NCBI GenBank assembly: GCA_025352795.1
Contig: JANXSF010000124.1
Location: forward strand, 1 to 50,801
DNA: 50,801 nt
Direction of reading: 5' to 3'
DNA from: Acidobacteriota bacterium
GTDB lineage: Bacteria; Acidobacteriota; Terriglobia; Bryobacterales; Bryobacteraceae
The notes beneath the pieces were generated by a model. That model worked only from the letters and a program-made list of their open reading frames with translations, had not been told where the DNA came from and did no database searches. Below are positions 33,344-41,022 of the stretch, in pieces. The translations under genes were made by a program, and so were the position numbers. Position 1 is the stretch's first letter. Every line of letters begins with the position of its first letter.

Positions 33344-35531
33344 GTAGTTTTGTTTCGAGCGCCGTTTCCCAAGTTGATCGAAGCTCGCCCAGAGGCAGGT
33401 CGAGCAAACCGTCTACAACAAATCTATCCACAATTGTACTGCCTAACCGCACCACTTCAACATTCAATTCTTTACCCAGAGCCACTACCTTTTCCACCTG
33501 AGAAGTACTCACCAGAATCCGCGAAGGTCCTTCATGGAACAGCGTGAATTCCGGCCGCAGCTTACTTTGCAATGCCACTTGGCAACCCACGCCACCAAAG
33601 GAACATTCTGCCAGCGCCACAGCCAGACCGCCTTCGCCAACATCGTGCGAGGATTCCACCAACCCATCGCCAACAAGCTTCCGAATTGCTGCTTGCACTT
33701 TCTTTTCCTCAGCCATATCTAGCTTGGGTGGCATGCCCCATAGCGTTTTCAAAATGGTGTTGGCGTACTGTGTGCCACCAAAGTGTGTGAGGTCGCAATC
33801 GCCCATACTTCCGATTAACAACACATCTAAACCAGCTTTTGGGAACACGTTCTTCACCGGAGCTTCGGTCTTCATCAGCCCGACAATTCCTATTACCGGC
33901 GTGGGCAAAATTCCTTCCCCTAACGTTTCGTTATACAGGCTGACGTTGCCGCCAGTGATGGGAGTTTCAAAGAATACGCAAGCCTCTGACATGCCTTCAA
34001 TGGCTTCAACCAACTGCGCCATGATTTCAGGTTTTTCAGGATTGCCGAAGTTCAAGTTGTTGGTTGCGGCCAAGGGCAGGGCACCCACCGTGGACACGTT
34101 ACGACAAGCTTCGGCCACCATCAACTTGGCACCTTCACGAGGCGATAAATAACAGTAGCGGCCATTGCCATCCAGCGATACGGCCACCGATGAACCCGTC
34201 TCTTTCACGCGCACGATCGCGGCATCGTAACCAGGGCCCGCAATGGTGTTGGTGCGCACCATAAAATCGTACTGCTCCCAAATCCAATGCTTGCTGCAAA
34301 GGTCGGCGGAACCTAGCAAGGCTTTCAGATCAGCCCCCAGATCCAGGCTTTTGAACTCAGGTCCTTCCATTGGTACATTGCGCGCTGGCTTGGTGAAGGA
34401 GCGCGTGTAAATCGGAGCTTCGTCGGCCAATGCCCGATTCGGAATTTCAGCTACCAGCACGCCGTGGTGACGCACGCGAAGTATTCCATCGGCAGTGACT
34501 GTGCCGATGATGGCGGCATCCAGACCCCATTTCTTAAACACGTCGAACACTTCTTGCTCGCGCCCTTTGCGGGCCACCAGCAACATGCGTTCCTGCGATT
34601 CCGACAGCATGATTTCATAAGCACTCATGCCGGTTTCCCGCTGCGGCACATGCATCAAATCCACTTCCATGCCAGTGCCCGCGCGGCTACCCATTTCACA
34701 AGTAGAGCAAGTGAGTCCGGCAGCACCCATGTCCTGAATGCCTTCAATCGCGCCGGTTTTCATGGCTTCCAGGCACGCTTCTAGAAGCAGCTTTTCCATG
34801 AATGGATCGCCCATCTGCACGTTGGGACGATGCTGTTTCGATTCTTCAGTAAACTCGTCAGACGCCATGGTCGCGCCGTGAATTCCGTCTTTACCAGTCT
34901 TCGCACCCACGTAAATAACAGGATTCCCCACCCCTTCCGCACGACCCAGAAAAACTTCGTCAGCCTTTATCACACCCAAAGCAAATACGTTCACTAAAGG
35001 GTTTCCGTTATAGCTGGGGTGAAAAGTGCATTCCCCGCCGACCGTTGGAACACCGAAGCAGTTGCCATAGTGGGCAATGCCGCTGACCACGCCTTCTAAA
35101 ATGCGCTGATTTCGTTTGCCATAATCAGGATCATCTAACGGGCCAAAGCGGATGGCATCCATCACTGCAATGGGCCGAGCACCCATGGTGAAAATATCGC
35201 GCAGAATGCCGCCGACGCCTGTGGCCGCGCCTTGAAACGGTTCAATGAAACTGGGATGGTTGTGCGATTCGATTTTGAACGCCACACCATAGCCGCCGCC
35301 AATGTCGATGATGCCAGCGTTTTCACCAGGGCCTAATAAGACGTACTTGGACTTGGTAGGCAGCTTCTTTAAGTGGACTCGCGAACTTTTATAGGAGCAA
35401 TGTTCGCTCCACATGACGCTGAAGATTCCTAGCTCGGTGATGGAAGGCTCGCGACCCAACAGCGAGACAATCTTTTCATATTCAGCGGCGTTCAGTTTGT
35501 GTGTAGCGAGCAGTTCTGGAGTGATGGTCAT
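33336..35531 (-). CDS. purL: Phosphoribosylformylglycinamidine synthase subunit PurL (small type)
   Basis: A 731-residue ATP-dependent enzyme converting FGAR to FGAM with ammonia from PurQ. Its length is the short Bacillus/archaeal type, which works in a complex with PurQ and PurS. Visible motifs include [54 protein letters not shown] and [17 protein letters not shown]. It lies one base after purQ and overlaps purF. A purS gene was not found next to it. Confidence 0.95.
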   Translation of the reverse strand: MTITPELLATHKLNAAEYEKIVSLLGREPSITELGIFSVMWSEHCSYKSSRVHLKKLPTKSKYVLLGPGENAGIIDIGGGYGVAFKIESHNHPSFIEPFQGAATGVGGILRDIFTMGARPIAVMDAIRFGPLDDPDYGKRNQRILEGVVSGIAHYGNCFGVPTVGGECTFHPSYNGNPLVNVFALGVIKADEVFLGRAEGVGNPVIYVGAKTGKDGIHGATMASDEFTEESKQHRPNVQMGDPFMEKLLLEACLEAMKTGAIEGIQDMGAAGLTCSTCEMGSRAGTGMEVDLMHVPQRETGMSAYEIMLSESQERMLLVARKGREQEVFDVFKKWGLDAAIIGTVTADGILRVRHHGVLVAEIPNRALADEAPIYTRSFTKPARNVPMEGPEFKSLDLGADLKALLGSADLCSKHWIWEQYDFMVRTNTIAGPGYDAAIVRVKETGSSVAVSLDGNGRYCYLSPREGAKLMVAEACRNVSTVGALPLAATNNLNFGNPEKPEIMAQLVEAIEGMSEACVFFETPITGGNVSLYNETLGEGILPTPVIGIVGLMKTEAPVKNVFPKAGLDVLLIGSMGDCDLTHFGGTQYANTILKTLWGMPPKLDMAEEKKVQAAIRKLVGDGLVESSHDVGEGGLAVALAECSFGGVGCQVALQSKLRPEFTLFHEGPSRILVSTSQVEKVVALGKELNVEVVRLGSTIVDRFVVDGLLDLPLGELRSTWETALETKLHA

Positions 35532-35532
35532 G

Positions 35533-36201
35533 CTATTTTGTAGCGAATGCGGAAATCATGGAACGGAACACAACAAGTCCTTCGCTGGAACCCATCAGCG
35601 GTTCGGTGACTCGTTCAGGGTGAGGCATCATGCCCAGCACGTTGCGGCCCGCATTGCAGATGCCAGCAATATTGCGCATGGAGCCGTTGGGATTATCAAT
35701 GTAGCGGAACAGAACACGATCCTCTGCTTCCAACTGGTTCAGCGTCTGTTCATCGGCAATGTAACAGCCTTCGCCATGGGCCACAGGAAATGTTACGTGG
35801 TCCCCTTTATGTCCAGCGTTGGTGAACGGACTGTTGGTGGTGGCGATTTCCAGTTCCACGGGTCGGCATACAAACTTCTGCCCTTTGTTGCGAATTAAAG
35901 CGCCAGGAAGCATACCGGCCTCTGTGAGGATCTGAAATCCGTTACAGATGCCAGCAACTAAGCCACCGTCGGCGGCAAATTTCTTGACCGCCGTCATGAC
36001 GGGAGAGAATTTAGCGATTGCGCCGCAGCGCAGGTAATCGCCATAGGAAAATCCACCGGGAAGAATGACGGCGTCTACGGCTGGCAGTTTGCGCGAATCA
36101 TGCCAGATAAACTCCGCCTCTGCGCCTAGGTTTTGCGATACAGCCCAAAGGGCATCGTGATCACAATTGCTGCCAGGGAAGACAACTACGCCAAATTTCA
36201 T
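35533..36201 (-). CDS. purQ: Phosphoribosylformylglycinamidine synthase subunit PurQ
   Basis: A 222-residue class I glutamine amidotransferase feeding ammonia to PurL. It opens [20 protein letters not shown], has [20 protein letters not shown], the nucleophilic Cys in [20 protein letters not shown] and the His-x-Glu pair in [11 protein letters not shown]. Length is normal. A small membrane-protein gene lies nine bases upstream on the same strand. Confidence 0.95.
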   Translation of the reverse strand: MKFGVVVFPGSNCDHDALWAVSQNLGAEAEFIWHDSRKLPAVDAVILPGGFSYGDYLRCGAIAKFSPVMTAVKKFAADGGLVAGICNGFQILTEAGMLPGALIRNKGQKFVCRPVELEIATTNSPFTNAGHKGDHVTFPVAHGEGCYIADEQTLNQLEAEDRVLFRYIDNPNGSMRNIAGICNAGRNVLGMMPHPERVTEPLMGSSEGLVVFRSMISAFATK

Positions 36202-36210
36202 GGGAGGCCT

Positions 36211-36624
36211 TTATTCTAGCATTGGCGGGAGGGGTGTGTTCTGCCTTTTAGACATTGCTATTTCAATCAAGGCGATGCCCACGATTCCGGCGGAGTATGC
36301 AATGAGATCGAAAAAACTGAATTCGGTTCCCATTAACCTTGCGACAATTCGAACTGCGAAGCTACTGCTATTCAGCAAGCGCGCTGGAATCATTGTGAGC
36401 TGAAACAATTCCAGAGCTGTCATGGCTGCCATTGAAACGATGGCATTCCGAATTGGTGAAGTTTGTGTTACTCGGCTAAAGAGTACGAAAACCATCGCAG
36501 CAAAAAGGGCATCTCCCAAATACTTGTCGAAAACTATCCAACCAGTGTGAAACTTCCGTGACGCAATGCCAAGCGCGATGATCGCGACCAACAGTTCCAA
36601 CCAGTTATTCCGTACCGGCTTCAT
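36211..36624 (-). CDS. DUF2809-type small integral membrane protein
   Basis: A 137-residue protein from ATG 36624 (AGGA nine bases upstream; the frame is open to 36846 but without a start signal). Four membrane helices are visible: WLELLVAIIALGIASR, DKYLGDALFAAMVFVLFSR, NAIVSMAAMTALELFQL and FFDLIAYSAGIVGIALIEIA. The pattern with KYLGDALFA and ELFQL fits DUF2809, function unknown. Its last codons (TPLPPMLE) lie in a 23-base repeat found again at 37477. It is placed at the head of the purine run, but a link to purines is not obvious. Confidence 0.75.
   Translation of the reverse strand: MKPVRNNWLELLVAIIALGIASRKFHTGWIVFDKYLGDALFAAMVFVLFSRVTQTSPIRNAIVSMAAMTALELFQLTMIPARLLNSSSFAVRIVARLMGTEFSFFDLIAYSAGIVGIALIEIAMSKRQNTPLPPMLE
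36213..36235 (+). repeat. 23-base dispersed repeat, copy 1
   Basis: From ATTCTAGCATTGG to GGGAGGGGT, identical to 37477-37499. On the minus strand this copy encodes the last residues of the DUF2809 protein. Similarity continues weakly downstream to a shared TTTTAGAC. Confidence 0.8.
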
Positions 36625-36673
36625 TGGATAACATCCTAGCATCGAAGGAAATGCCCTTTGATACCATGGCCAG

Positions 36674-37333
36674 ATGAGACTGTCCTTATTTTTGATGGCG
36701 ACCACTTCCCTATTCGCTGAAACTAAAGTGGTTCCACTTGATTCCATCAAGGGCATGAAATTGGTGAATGTTATGGCAGAGCCCGTGACGTATAAAGGGA
36801 AGAAGGCTTTCAGCGTGATGGAGCCACCAACCATTAAAGCTGACATTGTGGATCAGTTAGTGGTCCTGCCTGTTTATTTCTCAAACGGCACAATCGAACT
36901 GGAGTTGGCTGGTTCGGTGGCGCAAAGCGCCAACTTCGCCGGGGCGCGCGGATTTGTGGGTGTGGCGTTTCGCGTTGCCTCCGATATCAAAAGCTTTGAG
37001 TGCATCTACTTGCGACCCACCAATCCCCGATCCGACGATCAGGTACGTCGCAACCATTCCGTACAATATATTTCTTTCCCCGATTATCCCTGGCAGCGGC
37101 TGCGCAAAGAGGAATCTGAAAAATACGAATCGTACGTGGACCTGTTGCCTGGTGAATGGACCAAGGTAAAAATTGTGATTGAAGGCGTCCGGGCTCGCCT
37201 CTATGTCCATGGCAGCGAGCAGCCAACTTTGATCATCAACGATTTGAAGAAAGGTGAATCGAAGGGAGCGCTCGGGCTATGGATTGGCCCCGGTACAGAA
37301 GCACATTTCGCCAACCTGAGAGTCACACAGTAA
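36674..37333 (+). CDS. Secreted concanavalin/LamG-like protein
   Basis: A 219-residue exported protein. A signal peptide (RLSLFLMATTSLFA) is followed by one beta-sandwich domain with alternating strands such as SNGTIELELAGSVAQ, ARGFVGVAFRVA, SFECIYLRPTN, WTKVKIVIEGVRARLYVHG and GALGLWIGPGTEAHFANLRV. This is the layout of the 3-keto-disaccharide hydrolase (DUF1080) and laminin-G-like groups. No catalytic residues were identified. It may bind sugar. It is divergent from the DUF2809/purine run. Confidence 0.75.
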   Translation: MRLSLFLMATTSLFAETKVVPLDSIKGMKLVNVMAEPVTYKGKKAFSVMEPPTIKADIVDQLVVLPVYFSNGTIELELAGSVAQSANFAGARGFVGVAFRVASDIKSFECIYLRPTNPRSDDQVRRNHSVQYISFPDYPWQRLRKEESEKYESYVDLLPGEWTKVKIVIEGVRARLYVHGSEQPTLIINDLKKGESKGALGLWIGPGTEAHFANLRVTQ

Positions 37334-37476
37334 AGGCTAAGTCTTGACCCACCATATAGGCCCACCTTCCAGGGATCGGTCATCATGACAGCTATATTCC
37401 GCAGGATCGTGGTGCATCGTTACGCGATAATTCACCGATAGGAGTCAACCCGAAATTTCTACTATCTTGAGCCTGA

Positions 37477-37499
37477 ATTCTAGCATTGGCGGGAGGGGT
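37477..37499 (+). repeat. 23-base dispersed repeat, copy 2
   Basis: Identical to 36213-36235 and in the same orientation, here in non-coding DNA between 37333 and 37538. Nothing else was recognised in that 204-base gap. Confidence 0.8.
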
Positions 37500-37537
37500 A
37501 TGTGGATCTTGATTTTAGACCCGGACCTTGCTGGAGG

Positions 37538-37873
37538 CTACGCGGTCTTGAGCCGTTTTGCGGGCAGAAAACGAATCTCAACGCGCTTATCGAGGGCCTC
37601 GGCAATTCGTTTCAGCATAGAGAGGGAGTGCCCTTCATAATCGGCATCTTCGAGTCGGCAAATGACGGATGCGTTGGTGCCAATCTTTTTCGCAAACTGC
37701 CGTTGGCTGAGCCCGGCCTCGGTACGAAGGTCATAAATCTTGCGAGCAATATCGGCATTGATAACTTCCTCCTCAAATTCCTGGACGAGTTTGGGGTTCT
37801 GGCCGATATAACGGTCGTAAGTGTATTGCAGCGCGGCTGATGCAAATTTCGGTTTACTTTTGGTTGCTGCCAT
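37538..37873 (-). CDS. XRE/HigA-type helix-turn-helix protein
   Basis: A 111-residue DNA-binding protein from ATG 37873 (a GTG nine bases earlier is possible). The helix-turn-helix is ARKIYDLRTEAGLSQRQFAKKIGTNASVICRLEDADYEGHSLSML, read here as GLSQRQFAKKIG and NASVICRLED. The N-terminal YDRYIGQNPKLVQEFEEE lead and the C-terminal RVEIRFLPAK end are typical of antitoxin-like XRE proteins. It starts about 15 bases after mazF on the same strand, making a mazE-mazF-XRE trio. Its own toxin is absent. Confidence 0.83.
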   Translation of the reverse strand: MAATKSKPKFASAALQYTYDRYIGQNPKLVQEFEEEVINADIARKIYDLRTEAGLSQRQFAKKIGTNASVICRLEDADYEGHSLSMLKRIAEALDKRVEIRFLPAKRLKTA

Positions 37874-37888
37874 TAGTTTCACTGAGTT

Positions 37889-38230
37889 CTACCAGCCAAA
37901 AAGCACTTCAAGGCTTTCCCTCACAACGAACATGGTTCGACCAGAGACAGTTCCCAGGCGTTCAATAAATCGCCCGCGAGAAACACTTCGAATGTCGTCA
38001 CACATCACGTAGCTGGTCATCCTCAGTCCGCCCTGTGGCGGTGAAACTACCAAGTGGTATGGAATACCTTTTTTTCGGGAAGTGACTGGAAGAACTATAT
38101 GCTTAGCCGCTGGTCCTTGGTTGTAAATGTCGTCTGAAATCACTAGGCACGGTCGACGACCAGCCTGTTCGTGACCTCGGACGGGATTGAGGTCTACAGC
38201 CCAAATCTCTCCCCGCAAGGGCGCACTCAT
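37889..38230 (-). CDS. mazF: MazF/PemK family toxin (endoribonuclease)
   Basis: A 113-residue toxin from ATG 38230 that overlaps mazE by four bases. Its opening MSAPLRGEIWAVDLNPVRGH, then EQAGRRPCLVISDDIYN and IVLPVTSRKKGIPYHLVV, are the MazF beta-barrel signature. Arg and Thr/Ser positions for RNA cleavage (GRRPCLVIS, PVTSR) are present. The C-terminal VMCDDIRSVSRGRFIERLG is also standard. MazF enzymes cut mRNA at short motifs; specificity is not predictable here. Confidence 0.9.
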   Translation of the reverse strand: MSAPLRGEIWAVDLNPVRGHEQAGRRPCLVISDDIYNQGPAAKHIVLPVTSRKKGIPYHLVVSPPQGGLRMTSYVMCDDIRSVSRGRFIERLGTVSGRTMFVVRESLEVLFGW

Positions 38231-38475
38231 TCGTCGTTCAAACCGTCGCCAAGGGTAGCTTCCCATGCTCGACGCTCTTCGAGTTCTTCAGCCCAAGCAG
38301 AAGGGTCCGCCCGTAGAATTGCGTATGCGTCGTTCCCTTGCTCCAGAATCCGGCGACGGCGGTATTCGGAAACAGCCTTTAGAACGACGGTCTGAATTGA
38401 GGTGTGCTCCTGCTGCGCCATGGATCGCAAAATCTCCTGAGTTTCATTTGTCACCCGAATGGTTGTAGTCGGCAT
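38227..38475 (-). CDS. mazE: Ribbon-helix-helix antitoxin of the MazEF module
   Basis: An 82-residue protein that opens MPTTTIRVTNETQEILRSMA, a ribbon-helix-helix DNA-binding domain, and ends in an acidic, flexible region (DPSAWAEELEERRAWEATLG) that should cover the toxin. It is translated before mazF with a four-base overlap. A palindrome and promoter directly upstream suggest autorepression. Confidence 0.88.
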   Translation of the reverse strand: MPTTTIRVTNETQEILRSMAQQEHTSIQTVVLKAVSEYRRRRILEQGNDAYAILRADPSAWAEELEERRAWEATLGDGLNDE

Positions 38476-38516
38476 TGTCTACAATTTAGTAGATCAAATT
38501 GTGGACACGTGGTCAA
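38476..38516 (-). promoter_or_regulatory. mazEF promoter and palindromic operator
   Basis: On the minus strand TTGACC (38516-38511) and TCTACT (38493-38488) are 17 bases apart. An inverted repeat with 12-base arms, 11 of which pair (TGTCTACAATTT at 38476-38487 and AAATTGTGGACA at 38496-38507), covers the -10 box and ends next to the mazE start codon. Confidence 0.7.
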
Positions 38517-38699
38517 GTATGGCGATTTCCGTGCACCCAGGTCGCGCTTCAATCACTGCCATCGGCGACTTGGTAGGGATAATCCGTTCCAGCTTCAACC
38601 CTGCTGATTCCAATAACGTGCCGAACTCGGACGCCGTTCGTTCCCGACCGTCAGAATTGTGCGGCAACTTTCATCGTCCCAATCGTGAATAATGTGCTT
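38494..38699 (-). pseudogene. Remnant of an S-adenosylmethionine-dependent O-methyltransferase
   Basis: From 38699 one frame reads KHIIHDWDDESCRTILTV, the conserved helix-strand stretch of plant-type O-methyltransferases, whose His is the catalytic base in the family. A second frame then reads GRERTASEFGTLLESAGLKL and ERIIPTKSPMAVIEARPG, the C-terminal end of the same family, stopping at 38494. About 40-50 residues in between and all of the N-terminus are missing, and the frame changes at the join. The stop codon sits inside the mazEF promoter-operator. Confidence 0.85.
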
Positions 38700-38777
38700 G
38701 AGGGTGGGGTGTTTGGGGGTGTAATGACTTGTCCGGGAAAAGTACCCTCAATAATACAACGAGTCCAATGCAACGTT

Positions 38778-39425
38778 TTATTCCATTCGAACCGCGCGTT
38801 TTGCCGGTGCTTTATCTGCGTTCTCATCAGCCACCGGCGCAATGAAAGGATAACTGCCCAACACGAATCGAAAGGTTCGACCATCCGTCACCGTGGTGTC
38901 GTTATATTGGGCAATCAGTTGGGCCAAAAGATAAGCCAGTTCTTGCGAAAAAGCGCCACGTTCGGTGGGACTTCGAAAGCGCACTTCGGTTTCGAGGGTC
39001 ATGGTAGAAAGGCGCATGCCTGCATCGTCGGCGCGTTGGCGAAGCTCCACCAGGTCGCGAATTCCGCGTGAGAATGTGGATAGCAGATAGGCGGGCGAGG
39101 CTCGGTCTTGCGTGGAGTCGGCATCTGGAATTCCGGCGCCCAGTTTGCCTAATGCTTCCGGACTCACCAGGTAATGCTTAGCTGTTGCGACTACCAACCG
39201 CTCCAGACAATTCCCTCGCTTACGAGTTTCCGTCTCCCGCACTAATCCAGCTTTTTCCATCTCTCGCAGATGGTAATTGATCTTTTGACGTGGAATATTC
39301 AACACGCGGGAAAGGGACGATGCCGACTGCGGCTGATCCAAATGTTCGAGCAGCATCAATCGCACCGGGTCCAGGATGATGGCGGCTTCTTCGGGGTTAC
39401 GGAGGATTTGAACGGCTGGGGTCAC
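38778..39425 (-). CDS. ArsR-type winged-helix transcriptional regulator
   Basis: A 215-residue regulator. The DNA-binding domain fills about residues 10-85 (AIILDPVRLMLLEHLDQPQ, SASSLSRVLNIPRQKINYHL, REMEKAGLVRETETRKRG). No metal-binding cysteine pattern is present. The longer C-terminal domain (from about 100) resembles ligand-binding parts of ArsR proteins paired with SRPBCC/AHSA proteins, but that partner is missing. What follows downstream is the methyltransferase remnant. A palindrome lies just upstream of its start. Confidence 0.85.
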   Translation of the reverse strand: MTPAVQILRNPEEAAIILDPVRLMLLEHLDQPQSASSLSRVLNIPRQKINYHLREMEKAGLVRETETRKRGNCLERLVVATAKHYLVSPEALGKLGAGIPDADSTQDRASPAYLLSTFSRGIRDLVELRQRADDAGMRLSTMTLETEVRFRSPTERGAFSQELAYLLAQLIAQYNDTTVTDGRTFRFVLGSYPFIAPVADENADKAPAKRAVRME

Positions 39426-39441
39426 AAGGGATAGTAACTGC

Positions 39442-39459
39442 TGACAAAATAATTTGTCA
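39442..39459. promoter_or_regulatory. Palindromic operator of the ArsR-type gene
   Basis: TGACAAA-ATAA-TTTGTCA, perfect 7-base arms. It overlaps a minus-strand TTGACA that could be the -35 box, with TACTAT 18 bases further on. It begins 17 bases upstream of the ATG, as expected for an autoregulator. Confidence 0.6.
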
Positions 39460-39490
39460 AATTTCTAGCGTGGCTTTTTGTGGCGCGCAG

Positions 39491-40024
39491 CTACTCTTGG
39501 TCTAGTTGGGCAAAAAAGCGATTGAAATCGACGCTGAGACCGATCTCCGACAAATGTCCCACTAGGTCTGCTATCTCACGAATGCCATGGGAATCGGCTT
39601 CAAACAGTTCCCGCTTGAGTGGGTCCACAATCCAGATATGAGGGATTCCAAAACGTGAATAATCAGCCGTTTTACGCAGAGTGTCACTTGCACGATCATC
39701 AGGGGATAGAATTTCAATCACCAGATAAGGAGGGCGAGAAAGAACTCGCTCTTTATCGTAAGGAGTCCGGACAACACAAACATCGGGAATTCGATAGCGC
39801 TTCTCACTATCAGTGCTTACCACTCGGACGCGTTGTTCTGTAAATACTCTGATTTTGCAATCCGCTTCTTTACCGCCAAAATAAATGGTGATCAGTGCCT
39901 GAAGCCTACTATGTTCGTATTCGCCGGCGCATCGCTCCACCAACTCGCCGTCCACGTATTCCTTGTCCGGCTCGTAGCAAGTTGCCAGGTAATCTTCCAG
40001 CGGTACAAGCGTACTGGTTGCCAT
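39491..40024 (-). CDS. Uma2 family (DUF820) endonuclease-fold protein
   Basis: A 177-residue protein with a restriction-endonuclease-like fold. The family core is visible: VPLEDYLATCYEPDKEYVDGELVERC, YRIPDVCVVRT, PPYLVIEILSPDDRASDTLRK (the Glu and Asp of the metal site) and FGIPHIWIVDPLKRELFE. The biological role of Uma2 proteins is not settled. The -10-like TATACT (40036-40031 on the minus strand) is six bases from the ATG, suggesting a leaderless message. Its start region is duplicated at 40328-40355. Confidence 0.88.
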   Translation of the reverse strand: MATSTLVPLEDYLATCYEPDKEYVDGELVERCAGEYEHSRLQALITIYFGGKEADCKIRVFTEQRVRVVSTDSEKRYRIPDVCVVRTPYDKERVLSRPPYLVIEILSPDDRASDTLRKTADYSRFGIPHIWIVDPLKRELFEADSHGIREIADLVGHLSEIGLSVDFNRFFAQLDQE

Positions 40025-40044
40025 GGCTCAAGTATACATCCAGT
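40017..40044 (-). repeat. Duplicated promoter/start region, copy 1 (Uma2)
   Basis: 28 bases that match 40328-40355 with one mismatch. Each copy holds TATACT, six bases, and ATGGCAAC. In this copy the ATG at 40024 opens the Uma2 gene. Confidence 0.85.
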
Positions 40045-40114
40045 GATTTGGACAAGCTCTGCGCGAGTGTTGCCCCTTGAAAGAAGATCAGGAGCGCGGC
40101 GAGAAACCCCCAGC

Positions 40115-40315
40115 CTACTTCACCGACTCAATCAGTTGAATATCCTGCTTCAGGAGCGTGTTCACCATTTCGCCCAGGGGAATACCCTTCTGGGCCGTAC
40201 GCTCTGTTAAATAGATCTGAACGTCGGCGGTCAAATAGATGGGTAAACAAAGCTCGGAGGTGGGCCGGAAAAACTTACCGCGTTCGCCCTTGCTGAAGTC
40301 ATACTCAGGTTTCAT
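40115..40315 (-). CDS. Small BrnA-like protein
   Basis: A 66-residue protein from ATG 40315 that starts MKPEYDFSKGERGKFFRPTS, similar to the opening of BrnA at 662 (MKSHYDFSKGKRGRVLPPE). The second half (LPIYLTADVQIYLTERTAQK and GEMVNTLLKQDI) resembles a ribbon-helix-helix antitoxin. No toxin gene is adjacent. Its ATG overlaps the stop of a seven-codon ORF (40335-40312) that starts inside the duplicated region. Confidence 0.75.
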   Translation of the reverse strand: MKPEYDFSKGERGKFFRPTSELCLPIYLTADVQIYLTERTAQKGIPLGEMVNTLLKQDIQLIESVK

Positions 40316-40335
40316 AGGTTGGATTTCGTTGCCAT
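40312..40335 (-). CDS. Possible seven-codon leader ORF (MATKSNL)
   Basis: ATG 40335 is in the duplicated start region and six bases from a TATACT box. It is read for seven codons and its TGA overlaps the ATG of the BrnA-like gene (ATGA). It would let ribosomes reach a start that lacks its own ribosome site. It may also be only what is left of a duplicated gene start. Confidence 0.35.
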   Translation of the reverse strand: MATKSNL

Positions 40336-40355
40336 GGCTCAAGTATACCTCCAGT
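40328..40355 (-). repeat. Duplicated promoter/start region, copy 2 (BrnA-like gene)
   Basis: Matches 40017-40044 with one change (GGAGG here, GGATG there), same orientation, 311 bases apart. It contains TATACT (40347-40342) and ATGGCAAC at 40335. Confidence 0.85.
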
Positions 40356-40406
40356 CCCCCATGAGCACTTCTGCTTTCGCAACTTTCCGTTTAAACTCGA
40401 AAGACA

Positions 40407-40976
40407 ATGAGTAAGCATCCAGAAATCTATCTGATTCGCCATGGGGAAACGGAATGGAGCCGTACTGGTCAGCATACTGGACGAACCGACATTCCGCTTA
40501 CCGAAGTTGGATTGGCCCAAGCTTCCGGCATCGCCAGGCGGCTGAACGGAAAGCTGTTTTCGCAAGTCCTCACAAGTCCCTTGCAACGTGCTGCTCAAAC
40601 CTGCCGATTAGCGGGGTTCGGCGAAGTGGCTCAGCTTGAGCCAAACCTGATGGAGTGGAACTACGGTGAGCTCGAAGGGCTGACTTCAAATCAGATTCAG
40701 CAGCAAGTTCCAGGCTGGTCGGTTTGGTCAAATCCAGTTCCCGGTGGGGAAACTATAGACAAAGTGGCGGCACGGGCTGGGGCGGTATTGGCGCGGGTTA
40801 GAACTGCCGGTGGAGACGTTGCTCTGTTTTCTCACGGTCACCTGTTGCGAGTGCTCATTGCCACCTGGTTAGGTTTGCCGCCAGAGGATGGTAGGATGTT
40901 CGCCCTAGCTACGGCATCCATCACAATCCTTGGTTATGAACATGAAACGCCTGTGATCTTGTTTCGACCCGAATAA
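40407..40976 (+). CDS. Histidine phosphatase family protein
   Basis: A 189-residue enzyme of the phosphoglycerate-mutase-like superfamily. The phosphohistidine motif is IYLIRHGETEWSRTGQHTGR; the second His is in VALFSHGHLLRVLIATWLGL; the acid is in MEWNYGELEGLT. It matches the small broad-specificity phosphatases (CobC/GpmB-like), so it may act on sugar phosphates or nucleotides. No signal peptide. It is followed 46 bases later by the M23 peptidase gene. Confidence 0.9.
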   Translation: MSKHPEIYLIRHGETEWSRTGQHTGRTDIPLTEVGLAQASGIARRLNGKLFSQVLTSPLQRAAQTCRLAGFGEVAQLEPNLMEWNYGELEGLTSNQIQQQVPGWSVWSNPVPGGETIDKVAARAGAVLARVRTAGGDVALFSHGHLLRVLIATWLGLPPEDGRMFALATASITILGYEHETPVILFRPE

Positions 40977-41022
40977 GGTATGCTGCCCCGCTGCGGCATG
41001 ACCGATGGAATGAGTAGCGGAA

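Noticed and set aside
36625-36846. N-terminal extension of the DUF2809 frame
   Set aside because: It is antisense to the start of the secreted protein at 36674, has no ribosome site, and the family begins near the ATG at 36624.
40407-41022. Histidine phosphatase as a cobalamin-pathway CobC
   Set aside because: No other cobalamin gene is near and the family is broad, so a specific gene symbol is not justified.
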